Assembly: GCA_021848095.1 (NCBI GenBank)
Contig: JAJZMZ010000017.1
Span: 1 to 33,063, forward strand
Direction: 5' to 3'
From: Microcaldota archaeon
GTDB lineage: Archaea > Micrarchaeota > Micrarchaeia > Micrarchaeales > CABMGC01
DNA length: 33,063 bases
Shown here: piece after piece, positions 1 through 8,924 of the stretch
Layout: each line of letters opens with the position of its first letter
Numbering within the stretch: the stretch's first letter is position 1
The notes under the pieces: model-generated
What the model was told of the DNA's origin: nothing
Seen by the model: only the letters and a program-made list of their open reading frames with translations
Database searches by the model: none
Translations under genes and position numbers: made by a program

Positions 1-3000
1 CACGTTATAGAACTCAACATTAAATGGACCTACGCCGCCGAATACTTGTGCAGTTAAGTTATCAGTATAGCCACTGTCAACTACATACTTAGAAGGTGTT
101 AATACAGCCGTTGGAGCTCCTGCAGAACCTATTAAGAATGCTTTTGAGTAGGAAGATTGGATTACTTCTGAAGGAGTTGCATTGTCGTAGATAGTTGTTG
201 TTGCTTGATATATTCCATTGTTTGGTGGATTAAATACTATACTGTTTCCAAGCATTGAATTTTGAGTTGATTCAGTAAAGACAGTTGCTCCTGTTGTTGC
301 GTTTTGTACGGTGAATTCGTAAGTGTATGGTGGTGTTCCACCTTCGCCCAATATATTTGCAGTTATTAGTACAGGTACTATTTCAGAATTAATTAATGCA
401 TTTGTAGATGTTGAAGCTCCTTCTGCGCTGAAATCAGGATTTACTGAATAAGATGGAATCGTGTTAGATACTGTTGAAGGTATTGATGCACTATCAGTAA
501 CTGTTAATGTTCCTGTGTAGGTTCCTGTTTGAGTTGCAGTAAATGAACAAACTCCACTTGCTATTTGTGTACAAGTAAAGAATGTTTTCGATAAGTTTTT
601 GTTCTTTACATTGAATGTGTAAATGTATGGTGGTGTTCCTCCGGTTATTGATCCTGTTGTTATTTCTACGGTTTCGCCTTGGTCATAACTCTTTCCACTA
701 ACCAAAATAGATGGCGCAATTAATGCAGGATTAACTGTTATTTCTTGTGTCGATGCGGAAGTTATTGCATACTTTGATGGTGCTGCATTTGGAGATACTC
801 CAATATCAGTAACTACTACATCGAATACGCAGTTGTTTGTTGTTGATGTTGGCGTGTAAGTAAATGACGCAGTTGTAGCGGAAGTAAATCCTGGACATGA
901 ACCAGTATTAGTCCAAGAGTAAGAGAACTTTCCAGTTCCACCTGTTACTGTTGTTGATACTGTTACACTGCTTCCTAAGTCTAAAGATGTTGGTGCATTT
1001 ATGTTGGTTGTAGCTACTGGATCTGGATAAACTTGTATCGTATTTGTATTTGATATGAATGAATACGTGTTAGGTGGGATTGTTCCATCATCAAAAGCTG
1101 ATACAAAGTAGGTATCAGTTCCTATTGTTGGAGTGAAAGAACCAAATGAAAGTGTATTTCCATTTACATTTCCTAAACCATTAGCACCAATATTAATTGT
1201 ATTAATTAATATAAATGTTCCAGCTCCAGAACAACCTACGCCAGCAAGCAATCTTGAACAATCAATTGTTGTTGGAATTGTGTTTGAACCGTATTGATAC
1301 AAGATAGTATTAGGGAAGTTTCCTATTCCATTGTATATGCTAGCTGAGTATGATTCATTTTGACCATAATCAAGAATTTCTGCGTTAGCTGGAGATAGCA
1401 TTACAGTAGGTACTTGATAAGTTCTTATGTCTCCAACTATAGCTGGATTTGATACGCTGTTATCAGTCATTACTTGATCTCCTGGAGGATATACTGTATA
1501 AGTATATGTATCGCCCCATACTGGGAAGTTAATTCCCGATTTTAATGTAAAGTACTCACTTAGATAATGATTGAATGTTGAAGCGGGTGAGTAAGAAGAT
1601 TTACTTTGTGCAGCATAATTTCCTAATAATATATATGATGAAGTTCCTCCATTGTTGAATGGTGCTACATATTGACCATTTGTATAAATAGGATATGTTC
1701 CAGGATTAAATATTCCACTAAATGCTAATTGATCAAAACCAGTTAATGAAGCCACACCATTGTAAGGTTCTGTTACTCCACCTCCTGGACTAATTGCCCC
1801 TGCGAATGTTGTTGCCATTCCAGTATCATATACATTAGCTGTATATGAGTTGTATGTTGTTGATGATGTTGCTAATGTAGTTTGATATATTTGCATATTT
1901 CTTGAAATATTATCTAATGCCCAGTAACCTAAATTACCGCTATCTGGATCGTTTTTAATATTTGCAGTTATGTCAAGCACTAATTTAGGTGACGTGAATG
2001 TTGGTGTTACTGTAACTGAAGTTGATGATGAATTAAATGTTTCTGGTGTTGATGCGCTATCTGTTGTAGATAACATAAATGTGTATTTACCAGAGATAGT
2101 CATTGTATTTAAGTTAAAGTTAAATGTTTTTGATGTTGCTCCAGATATTGGACTAAATGTTGACGCTCCTGGTGTTTCCATATACCATTGATAAGTGTAA
2201 GAAGGTGTTCCTCCGGTTATTGTACTAGTTAATGTTGATTCTTGATCTGGAGTTATTATTGCATTGCTTGCTGAAATTGTAGAACTTGGAGTTGGATTTA
2301 TTGTAATTTTAAATATATTTGTTGGTGATATATCAAAAGGTGTTGTTACCCCACTATCGAGACCATTTACATAGAAGATGTTTTCTGTTACGTTAGGTAC
2401 AAAATTAACAAATGATTGTGTACCATCTCCTGCACTCGATATTGATTCTTTTACATAATTAGTTGGTGAAACATATAATGATAATGACATATCTGAATTG
2501 CTTCCTCCATTTATATAAGTACTGAATGTTTCGCTTTGACCTAAATCGATTATTGCGTTGCTAGCTGTAAAGTCAGTTAAATAAGGAGTAGTATAAACTG
2601 TAAATGGATGTGAAGTTTCGCTGATTATTTTTTGTGATGTTGCGTTTTTTGATGTACCAGTATCTGTTATTGTAAATGTAACTTCACACGATTGACTGTT
2701 TGGTCCTCCTGGAATATAATTCGTTGCTGTCTTATAAACTAAAACATTTGATCCTGTTTGAGGTATACTACTACTTAAACATGTGAATCCAGATGCTCGT
2801 TCCCAGTCATAATTAAATTGACCTGTTCCTCCAGATATTGTTGCGGAAATCATAGTATTTTGACCTGAATCTATTGAAGTGTTTGTTGGATCAGTTAATG
2901 ATATAGTTGGCTCAGAGTATACAATTACATTAGCTACATCTTTACTGTAATTAACAAAGTTAGCTCCATCCTTGACTTCGAATCCTATTAATACATTTCC

Positions 3001-5247
3001 ACTTGTTGTTGGAGAGTAAGTATATGTTGAAGATGTTGCTCCAGGAATAACTGTATTTGTACTTCCTGAAATAGTATACCATTTATATGAGTAAGGTGAT
3101 GTTCCACCATTTACTGTAGAAGTTAATTTTACGCTTTGACCGACATCCATTATTGTGTTTGTTGGAGCTACTGTTAGTATAGGATCAGTATTTACTGTTA
3201 CAGTTGTTTGTTTAGAAAGTATTGATACAGGTGTTGTTGCACTGTCAGTTACATTAACATAGAATATATAATTTCCAATAGTTGATTTACCAGTGGTTAC
3301 AAAATCATAAGTTGAGCTAGTTGCACCAAGTATTTTTGAGAAAACACCACTTCCCGGAAGCTCTTGATACCATTGATATGAGTAAGGTACTGAACCACCT
3401 TTTACATTTGCGGATAAAGTAGTACTTTGTGATAAATCTATAGTTGTTGAAGGAGATACTGAAACAGTCATTTGTGGATTAACGGTTACTAATGTACTTG
3501 TAGAAAATAATGAGTAATTTGCTGCGTCTGTTGTGTTAACTTCAAAATTGTACTTTCCTGTTGGAGTAGATGTTGATGTTTGGAAACCACATAATGCGGT
3601 TAGAGCATCTGTATTAACATTATTAATTGTACCAGAAATTTTTGGACATATTGTACTTGATGTTTTTGAATAAGTAGATCCATTATAAGAATCAAACCAA
3701 CTCCAGGTAAAAGGTAATAAACCATATTGACCAGTAGAATAAGTAGAAAGATAAGTATATTGACCTTGATCTAATATTGAGTTAGTTACGGATGGTGCAG
3801 GTGTGCTAGATAAAGTAGGTACAGTAGTTATTGTGAAGTTGATTAAATTAATATAATATGGATTTGCATTAGCATATGTACCTTTATCGACATAATTAGT
3901 ATTTATATTAAATTTAGTAGCAGGGGAGTTTAGTGTTTGAAGAGATGTTGTGTTTTTGAAGTTATTTGTATTATCTAATATAACATTTGCAGTATAAACA
4001 TTTAGACTTTGTGAAGATCCAGGAATATTGTTTTCAACACAATCAACAAAAGTTTCTATTGCAGTAGGATTACACACTAAGTAAACTTTAATTGGAGAAC
4101 CTGTTCCTCCTGTTGAAGAAACGTGGAAAGTTATAATTTGAGAGGCATCTGTTGAATATATATTATTGTTGTAAACTGTGTTACTAGTAGTAATACTTAT
4201 AATTGGAGTGGGATAAACATTCCAAACAGAATTTTCAGTAACTGAATAACCTGTAGTAAGATCAGTTATAGTAAACATTGCATTATAAGTACCGGCTTCT
4301 AAAGGAGTAAATATGTAGGAAGTTGGAGTTGAATTAGTTAACTGCTTTGATCCGCTTATTAAATTATTATTATAAAATAAAGCATTAGATATTTGATAGC
4401 TACCACTACCTGTACCTAAATCTAAGTTTATTATTGCGTTTTGACCTATATCAAGATTTTTATTTGTTGGATATTCACTTATTGAAATAGGTGGATAAAC
4501 AGTTACAGATATTGAATTAGAAACTGTTACTCCAAAACCATCAGTATATGAAACAGTTATCTTTCCGAGTGTTTTGGTACTTACTGAATTAAATGTTATA
4601 GGGCATGAAATTGATGATGAACCAGTAGTACAACTTGAATAAGAAACTTTGAATAAATTAGAAGGATTTGATGAAAATACAACATTTGCTGGGTTGAAGT
4701 TGTCATTTAAATTAGTTAATGCTACTGTTCCAGTAACTGTTTCACCGGAATTAAAGTTTGTTGTAGAAGGAGTTGAAGTAAGCAACACTGTAGGAGCATT
4801 TAGAACATTGAAAGTTAATGTATTTGTTGATTTTCCTGAAGATGAATCATTGAATATATATGATACAGAAGTAGTAAATTGACCAGAAGTTGTAAATGTT
4901 ACAGGACATGCGAATGTAACTGAGTTTTCGCTGTCTGTTGCACCTTGTTTAAATATTGGAGAAGTTGAATAACCAGCGGAGTTGCATGTAGTTATTGCAG
5001 TATTTACATCCGGAGAAGTTGATGTAAATAAGGTAAGATTTACAAGAGATGATGCAGTTGTAGGGGTTATGCTGCTTCCGGTTATTGTTATTATTCCATT
5101 TGCTATTTGGCCAACTTCATAATTATTTAATGAGGGTCCATTTGTTGTGAATACAATTGAGTTAGCACTCAATACTCCAACAAACGTCATAGCAAATAAT
5201 GCTATCATTACAAAAAAACTTATCTTATTTACAACTTTATTCTCCAT
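1..5247 (-). CDS. Giant secreted Ig-like repeat surface protein (3' end outside window)
   Basis: I read the minus frame whose codons are the reverse complements of triplets 1-3, 4-6 and so on, and found no stop from the ATG at 5247 to the window edge, so at least 1749 codons are present. The N-terminus (MENKVVNKISFFVMIALFAM...) is a signal peptide with likely cleavage after LSA near residue 28. The rest is Ser/Thr/Asn-rich beta-strand sequence built from roughly ten to twelve Ig/PKD-like modules of about 90-130 residues. Each has a 'DxGQS' or 'DLGQN' strand followed by 'GGTSPYSYKWY', 'GGTPSYTYQWY', 'GGTPPYTYEF' and similar. It probably forms a cell-surface layer or adhesin. A strong GGAGGT site lies 7 nt before the ATG. 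The ORF track omits this gene because no stop falls inside the window. The C-terminus and any anchor cannot be seen. Confidence 0.9.
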   Translation of the reverse strand, partial: MENKVVNKISFFVMIALFAMTFVGVLSANSIVFTTNGPSLNNYEVGQIANGIITITGSSITPTTASSLVNLTLFTSTSPDVNTAITTCNSAGYSTSPIFKQGATDSENSVTFACPVTFTTSGQFTTSVSYIFNDSSSGKSTNTLTFNVLNAPTVLLTSTPSTTNFNSGETVTGTVALTNLNDNFNPANVVFSSNPSNLFKVSYSSCTTGSSSISCPITFNSVSTKTLGKITVSYTDGFGVTVSNSISVTVYPPISISEYPTNKNLDIGQNAIINLDLGTGSGSYQISNALFYNNNLISGSKQLTNSTPTSYIFTPLEAGTYNAMFTITDLTTGYSVTENSVWNVYPTPIISITTSNTVYNNNIYSTDASQIITFHVSSTGGTGSPIKVYLVCNPTAIETFVDCVENNIPGSSQSLNVYTANVILDNTNNFKNTTSLQTLNSPATKFNINTNYVDKGTYANANPYYINLINFTITTVPTLSSTPAPSVTNSILDQGQYTYLSTYSTGQYGLLPFTWSWFDSYNGSTYSKTSSTICPKISGTINNVNTDALTALCGFQTSTSTPTGKYNFEVNTTDAANYSLFSTSTLVTVNPQMTVSVSPSTTIDLSQSTTLSANVKGGSVPYSYQWYQELPGSGVFSKILGATSSTYDFVTTGKSTIGNYIFYVNVTDSATTPVSILSKQTTVTVNTDPILTVAPTNTIMDVGQSVKLTSTVNGGTSPYSYKWYTISGSTNTVIPGATSSTYTYSPTTSGNVLIGFEVKDGANFVNYSKDVANVIVYSEPTISLTDPTNTSIDSGQNTMISATISGGTGQFNYDWERASGFTCLSSSIPQTGSNVLVYKTATNYIPGGPNSQSCEVTFTITDTGTSKNATSQKIISETSHPFTVYTTPYLTDFTASNAIIDLGQSETFSTYINGGSNSDMSLSLYVSPTNYVKESISSAGDGTQSFVNFVPNVTENIFYVNGLDSGVTTPFDISPTNIFKITINPTPSSTISASNAIITPDQESTLTSTITGGTPSYTYQWYMETPGASTFSPISGATSKTFNFNLNTMTISGKYTFMLSTTDSASTPETFNSSSTSVTVTPTFTSPKLVLDITANIKNDPDSGNLGYWALDNISRNMQIYQTTLATSSTTYNSYTANVYDTGMATTFAGAISPGGGVTEPYNGVASLTGFDQLAFSGIFNPGTYPIYTNGQYVAPFNNGGTSSYILLGNYAAQSKSSYSPASTFNHYLSEYFTLKSGINFPVWGDTYTYTVYPPGDQVMTDNSVSNPAIVGDIRTYQVPTVMLSPANAEILDYGQNESYSASIYNGIGNFPNTILYQYGSNTIPTTIDCSRLLAGVGCSGAGTFILINTINIGANGLGNVNGNTLSFGSFTPTIGTDTYFVSAFDDGTIPPNTYSFISNTNTIQVYPDPVATTNINAPTSLDLGSSVTVSTTVTGGTGKFSYSWTNTGSCPGFTSATTASFTYTPTSTTNNCVFDVVVTDIGVSPNAAPSKYAITSASTQEITVNPALIAPSILVSGKSYDQGETVEITTGSITGGTPPYIYTFNVKNKNLSKTFFTCTQIASGVCSFTATQTGTYTGTLTVTDSASIPSTVSNTIPSYSVNPDFSAEGASTSTNALINSEIVPVLITANILGEGGTPPYTYEFTVQNATTGATVFTESTQNSMLGNSIVFNPPNNGIYQATTTIYDNATPSEVIQSSYSKAFLIGSAGAPTAVLTPSKYVVDSGYTDNLTAQVFGGVGPFNVEFYNV

Positions 5248-5379
5248 TTAATTTACCTCCACGGTGTTAAGTACAAATCCAATACTTTTATGAGATTATT
5301 AAAGCAAGTAAGACCTCCACGTCTAAACTTGTGAACTATCTAAATGTAGAAAATCATTAAACTTTAACATATTTATATC
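5248..5379 (-). promoter_or_regulatory. Long leader and promoter of the giant surface protein gene
   Basis: On the minus strand an AT-rich TATA-like element (GATATAAATAT, 5369-5379) lies about 120 nt upstream of the ATG, which would give a leader near 95 nt. This is long for a window where most starts have short leaders. The leader contains CGTGGAGGT twice: at 5255-5263, serving the ATG, and at 5313-5321. The upstream copy is followed 5 nt later by TTG-CTT-TAA, a possible two-codon mini-ORF. The repeat is directly seen; any regulatory role is inference. Confidence 0.45.
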
Positions 5380-5426
5380 TTTCTTTAAAAAATTTTAAGG
5401 TTTGCGAGTAAGATAAAAATAAAAAA

Positions 5427-6521
5427 TTAATCAAGTAACTTTGTAAGAGAATTTGTGTATGGAAACTCTGCTACGCCTTTTTCGGTTATGATTGATGAGA
5501 CTAACTCAGGAGGAGTTCTGTCGAATGCTGGATTGAATACAGAGACACCGTCTGGTGTTATCTTTGTCCCATTAAATAAGTACTCTACTTCTTTTGGGTT
5601 ACGTTCTTCTATTTTTACATCTGAAACCTTACTTACCTTATCTATTGTCGATATTGGTGCTGCAACATGAAGTTTTACTTCATTTGAGTTGGTACTTAGT
5701 TGTTTTGCAATTAGTGCAAGATTAAAGGTTCCTATTTTATTATAAACAGTACCTACTTCATCAGGATTTGTAGTGTTACAAAGTATTCTATCTGCTCCTG
5801 CAAAGATACTTGTTGCTTTCTTTTCACGCATTAAATGTCCTGCCATATTGTCAGTTATTACATGAATAGGTATGCCATCTTTATGAAGTTCCCATGCAGT
5901 TAAGCGTGCTCCTTGATAAAGTGGTGCAGTGTATGTAACTAGAACTTCAAAGTTTATACCTTCTGCAAATGCTGTTCGCATTGGAGCTGTTGCTGTTCCT
6001 ATCCCATCACAAGCCAATGTTCCAGCATTACAAACTGTAACTAAAACATCTCCGTCTTTTATAAATTTTTTTCCGTGTTTTCCTATTTGAATAGTAGAGT
6101 TAATGTTTTCTTTTTGTATTCTTTTTGCATTTGTAATTGCAAGATTTTTTACCTCTGATGGAGAAAGACCTTCTTGAAGTGAGTTTTCTACCATGTCTTT
6201 TATTTGGGCAACTCCCCAACTTAAGTTTACTGCAGTAGGTCTCGCAGTAGCAAGAAGGTTGCCAAAATTACTTAAATTTTTTATAATATCTTCTTTTGAG
6301 TTTTGTGAGTTGTTCACTATCATTGCAGTTCCGTATGCACCTGCTTCCCCTAATATTGGTGCACCTCTTATCTCTAAAGTTTTAATTGCAGTTATTAATC
6401 TTTCAATACTTTTAGTTGAGTTGTACACTTCTTCTGAAGGAATGCGCGAGTTATCTAACCAAACTATTTCATTGTTGTCATCATTCCATTTTATTGGAGA
6501 GATGTTTGTTGATATATCCAT
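5427..6521 (-). CDS. mtnA: Methylthioribose-1-phosphate isomerase / eIF2B-like aldose-ketose isomerase
   Basis: The 364 residues match the MtnA/eIF2B-alpha family at its usual length. Visible family motifs are IRGAPILGEAGAYG (residues 51-64), ARPTAVNLSW (93-102), CNAGTLA with the catalytic cysteine C164, QGARLTAWEL (203-212), TDNMAGHLM with the catalytic aspartate D224, YNKIGT, and the C-terminal NPAFDRTPPEL. MtnA isomerises 5-methylthioribose-1-phosphate to the ribulose form in methionine salvage. Archaeal relatives also include ribose-1,5-bisphosphate isomerase, but the C-terminal motif favours MtnA. One oddity is that the usual 'ETRP' before 'QGARLT' reads 'YTAP' here. GTGT precedes the ATG by 5 nt. 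No other methionine-salvage gene is in the window. Confidence 0.85.
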   Translation of the reverse strand: MDISTNISPIKWNDDNNEIVWLDNSRIPSEEVYNSTKSIERLITAIKTLEIRGAPILGEAGAYGTAMIVNNSQNSKEDIIKNLSNFGNLLATARPTAVNLSWGVAQIKDMVENSLQEGLSPSEVKNLAITNAKRIQKENINSTIQIGKHGKKFIKDGDVLVTVCNAGTLACDGIGTATAPMRTAFAEGINFEVLVTYTAPLYQGARLTAWELHKDGIPIHVITDNMAGHLMREKKATSIFAGADRILCNTTNPDEVGTVYNKIGTFNLALIAKQLSTNSNEVKLHVAAPISTIDKVSKVSDVKIEERNPKEVEYLFNGTKITPDGVSVFNPAFDRTPPELVSSIITEKGVAEFPYTNSLTKLLD

Positions 6522-6537
6522 TTTTACACGTGAATGA

Positions 6538-6751
6538 TTTTTTATTTAAATGGGATTAAAATATTTTATGCCTTTCGTAGGAAGTAAGTAGAATAAATAA
6601 AGTAATTTTAATTTTAAAGTTAATTAGAGGCAGTAGAAATAATTAGATTAAGTAAATTAGAACATTAGAATAATAAATTAGAATAAATTAATAAAAATAA
6701 AAATAAAAGAAAAAAAGAAAAACGTTTTATTCTTTAAATAAAGTTTTCCTG
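6538..6751. other. AT-rich intergenic region without a gene
   Basis: About 210 nt of extremely AT-rich DNA with many near-repeats of 'AATTAGAATAA' and 'AAATAAAAATAAAAG'. I see no open frame with a ribosome binding site and no tRNA-like fold. It separates two minus-strand genes and probably holds the terminator of the upstream small gene and the promoter of mtnA. Confidence 0.5.
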
Positions 6752-7087
6752 TTATCTTTTTCTTGCTTGTAAAATTGCATTTGCTCTTCTTCTTACTAAT
6801 TGATTAAGATTTGCGTTGTTAAGCATATTATCTAGAAGTTGGGAAGTTGCGCTTGGATTTTCTAATAAAGATATGCATATTTTTGTTGTTACATTTGTAT
6901 GTTGTAACAATGCAAATGCATATATCTTATCCATAACAAGAGGACTTAAGTCTGAAGAAGCTTTGATACACAAATCTTCTACCGTTGATCTCTCTGAAAA
7001 GATTCCTTTCAAATCTTTCGCTCTTTCTCTTTCTTGAGTGGTCTTTTGTTTCATTTGAGTTGGGGGTACAGTTTGGATTTTTACCAT
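6752..7087 (-). CDS. Small helical protein of unknown function
   Basis: A 111-residue protein that I do not recognise. The first 25 residues are polar and charged (TQMKQKTTQERERAKD). The rest looks all-helical with short Leu-rich helices (MDKIYAFALLQH, ICISLLENPSATSQLLDNML) and ends in a basic segment (LVRRRANAILQARKR), which could suggest nucleic acid or ribosome binding. The helical pattern resembles a short HEAT-like pair, but two helices are too little to assign a family. A TGAT box 5 nt upstream of the ATG (TGATTTTATG), seen also at other genes here, supports it as real. It stands alone between AT-rich spacers. Confidence 0.6.
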   Translation of the reverse strand: MVKIQTVPPTQMKQKTTQERERAKDLKGIFSERSTVEDLCIKASSDLSPLVMDKIYAFALLQHTNVTTKICISLLENPSATSQLLDNMLNNANLNQLVRRRANAILQARKR

Positions 7088-7269
7088 AAAATCAGAGTTT
7101 TATTATATTTTTTAGATATTTAAAGTTATCTAATAATTATCTAATAATAATGTATAATAGGTTTTATAGGTTTTTGTGTTTTTAAATTGAGTTTCTCTCG
7201 ATAATGAGCAAAAAATGTATTTAAATAATTTAAAGATTTTAAAAATAAATTTAATGTTTAAACGAACAT

Positions 7270-7848
7270 GTGCAGAAGTTCTTTAAGCTTTTTTATATAA
7301 TTAGTATTGTGGAAAAAATACTGAGCAGTGGGGCACTGTATTTTGCAAGAAAGGGAGAGTTTGATAGTGTCATACAGCTGATTAGAAAAAATACTAAAAG
7401 AATACAGATAAATGAAGTAGATAGAGAATGTAGAACAATACTAAGTTATGCTTCTGAAAAAGGAGATCCGAATCTAACCAGATTATGTTTAACTTTAAAG
7501 GCAGATCCAAGAATATCAGATAAAAATGGAGTCTCTCCATTAATGTATTCTTCTAAAAATGGAAATACAGAGTGTACTGAAACAATTTCTTCTACTTTAT
7601 TAGGAAGAGAAAGTATAAACTTTTTAGATAAAGAAGGTTGGACAGCTTTAATGCATGGAGCAAGATTTGGAAGACGGTGTGATGTTATAATTTTGTTAAG
7701 AAAAGGAGCAGATAAAACATTGAAGAATAAAGAAAATTTAGATTCAAGAGCAATTGCAAGAATAAATGGTTGGAAGGAGTTATCAATATATATCAAAGAA
7801 TATACAAATGGTGATGTAAAAGCAATTAAAAAAGAATTAAGAAAATAA
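7270..7848 (+). CDS. Ankyrin-repeat protein
   Basis: About four ankyrin repeats are visible: 'ALYFARKGEFDSVIQLI', 'RTILSYASEKGDPNLTRLCL', 'NGVSPLMYSSKNGNTECTETI' and 'EGWTALMHGARFGRRCDVIILLRKGAD'. The role is presumably protein binding, partner unknown. The listed start is GTG (7270). An ATG at 7268 is out of frame, and a second GTG at 7309 (residue 14) would drop the hydrophobic segment FFKLFYIISIV, so membrane attachment depends on which start is real. A TTTAAATAA box at about 7219-7227 suits either start. The gene ends 16 nt before the mevalonate kinase ATG, so it is probably co-transcribed with the isoprenoid genes, though no functional link is obvious. Confidence 0.8.
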   Translation: MQKFFKLFYIISIVEKILSSGALYFARKGEFDSVIQLIRKNTKRIQINEVDRECRTILSYASEKGDPNLTRLCLTLKADPRISDKNGVSPLMYSSKNGNTECTETISSTLLGRESINFLDKEGWTALMHGARFGRRCDVIILLRKGADKTLKNKENLDSRAIARINGWKELSIYIKEYTNGDVKAIKKELRK

Positions 7849-7864
7849 TAAAAAATGTGGAAAA

Positions 7865-8887
7865 ATGGATAGCATAATAGTTAAAGCGCCTTGCGTAGTT
7901 AAGTTGTTTGGAGAACATGCAGTAGTTCATGGAAAAACTGCAGTAGCAATAGGTATAGGTTTATATGCTACTGCAACATTTAAAATAGAAGAACAAAAGT
8001 TATTTAAAGTAGTTTTAGTAGATTTGAAAAAAGAAATACCTGTAGATGAAAAGTTATTGAGTAAATTATATGAAAAGTATATCAGAAAGGAAAGCATTGA
8101 TTTTTATATAAAAGAAAATTTAAGTATTGATAAAGATATTTTACCATATATTACAATACTTTCTATTAGTTATTGTAAATATAATTGTATTATTTTTGGA
8201 GAAATAAAAGTAACATCTGAGATACCAAAACAAAGTGGCTTAGCTAGTAGTGCTTCTTGCTACACTGCTTTTACAATGGCAATATTAAAAGCTAATAGTA
8301 AAAAATTAAGTGATGAAGAAGTTATAGAGCTAGCTAGAGATGGAGAAAGAGTATCGCACAAAAACGAAGGTGCTGGACGTATAGATGTAAGTACAGCTTA
8401 TTATGGCGGTTATGTAAGCTTCTCAGGAGCTAAGTTCATAAAGCACGAATTAAACGCTAAGCCTAATTTACTTATAATAAACACAGGACCTAAGCTACCA
8501 ACATCAGAAACAGTAGGTAGAGTAACCAAGCTACTAAAGGAAAGAAAGGAGTACGCAGAAGGCATACTAGATAAGATAAATGAGTGCTCGGTGAAGGGCT
8601 TAGAATACTTATATAAGAATAACTTCCAAAAGGTTGGAGAGGTAATGTATGAGAATCAAGAGCTACTCAGAACACTTAATGTATCATCAGACAAGCTAGA
8701 CAAAGCAGTAAGCATAGCTAGGAAGCACAAAGCTCACGGAGCTAAGCTAAGCGGTGGTGGCGGTGGAGGCGTAGCTGTTGCTATTCTTGAAGCACATAAC
8801 GCAGTACTAGAAAAGGAGCTTTCAGATGAAGGCTTTGTATGTATTAAAACAGAGATCTCTGAAACTGGAGCTAAAGAGAGTAATTAA
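7865..8887 (+). CDS. mvk: Mevalonate kinase (GHMP kinase family)
   Basis: Phosphorylates mevalonate with ATP at the start of archaeal isoprenoid lipid synthesis. The 340 residues are of usual length. Family motifs are KAPCVVKLFGEHAVVHG (residues 7-23, including the conserved lysine K13), the GHMP phosphate loop IPKQSGLASSASCYTA (120-134), GAGRIDVSTAYYGG carrying the likely catalytic aspartate D174, and the C-terminal KLSGGGGGGVAVAI loop. It is followed by two further mevalonate-pathway genes. Codon use changes sharply inside the gene: the first half uses TTA for Leu and AAA for Lys, while from about codon 185 to 300 it uses CTA/CTT and AAG almost throughout. The reading frame is intact. Confidence 0.95.
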   Translation: MDSIIVKAPCVVKLFGEHAVVHGKTAVAIGIGLYATATFKIEEQKLFKVVLVDLKKEIPVDEKLLSKLYEKYIRKESIDFYIKENLSIDKDILPYITILSISYCKYNCIIFGEIKVTSEIPKQSGLASSASCYTAFTMAILKANSKKLSDEEVIELARDGERVSHKNEGAGRIDVSTAYYGGYVSFSGAKFIKHELNAKPNLLIINTGPKLPTSETVGRVTKLLKERKEYAEGILDKINECSVKGLEYLYKNNFQKVGEVMYENQELLRTLNVSSDKLDKAVSIARKHKAHGAKLSGGGGGGVAVAILEAHNAVLEKELSDEGFVCIKTEISETGAKESN

Positions 8888-8924
8888 TATTTAAAATTTA
8901 ATGTATATTATATAATGTGAGTTT

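Noticed and set aside
1970-4882. Plus-strand ORFs 1970-2191 and 4649-4882
   Set aside because: They are antisense shadows of the giant minus-strand Ig-like gene; no ribosome binding site and composition typical of reverse-read repeats.
7268-7270. ATG at 7268 as start of the ankyrin gene
   Set aside because: It is out of frame with the ankyrin repeats; in-frame choices are GTG 7270 or GTG 7309.
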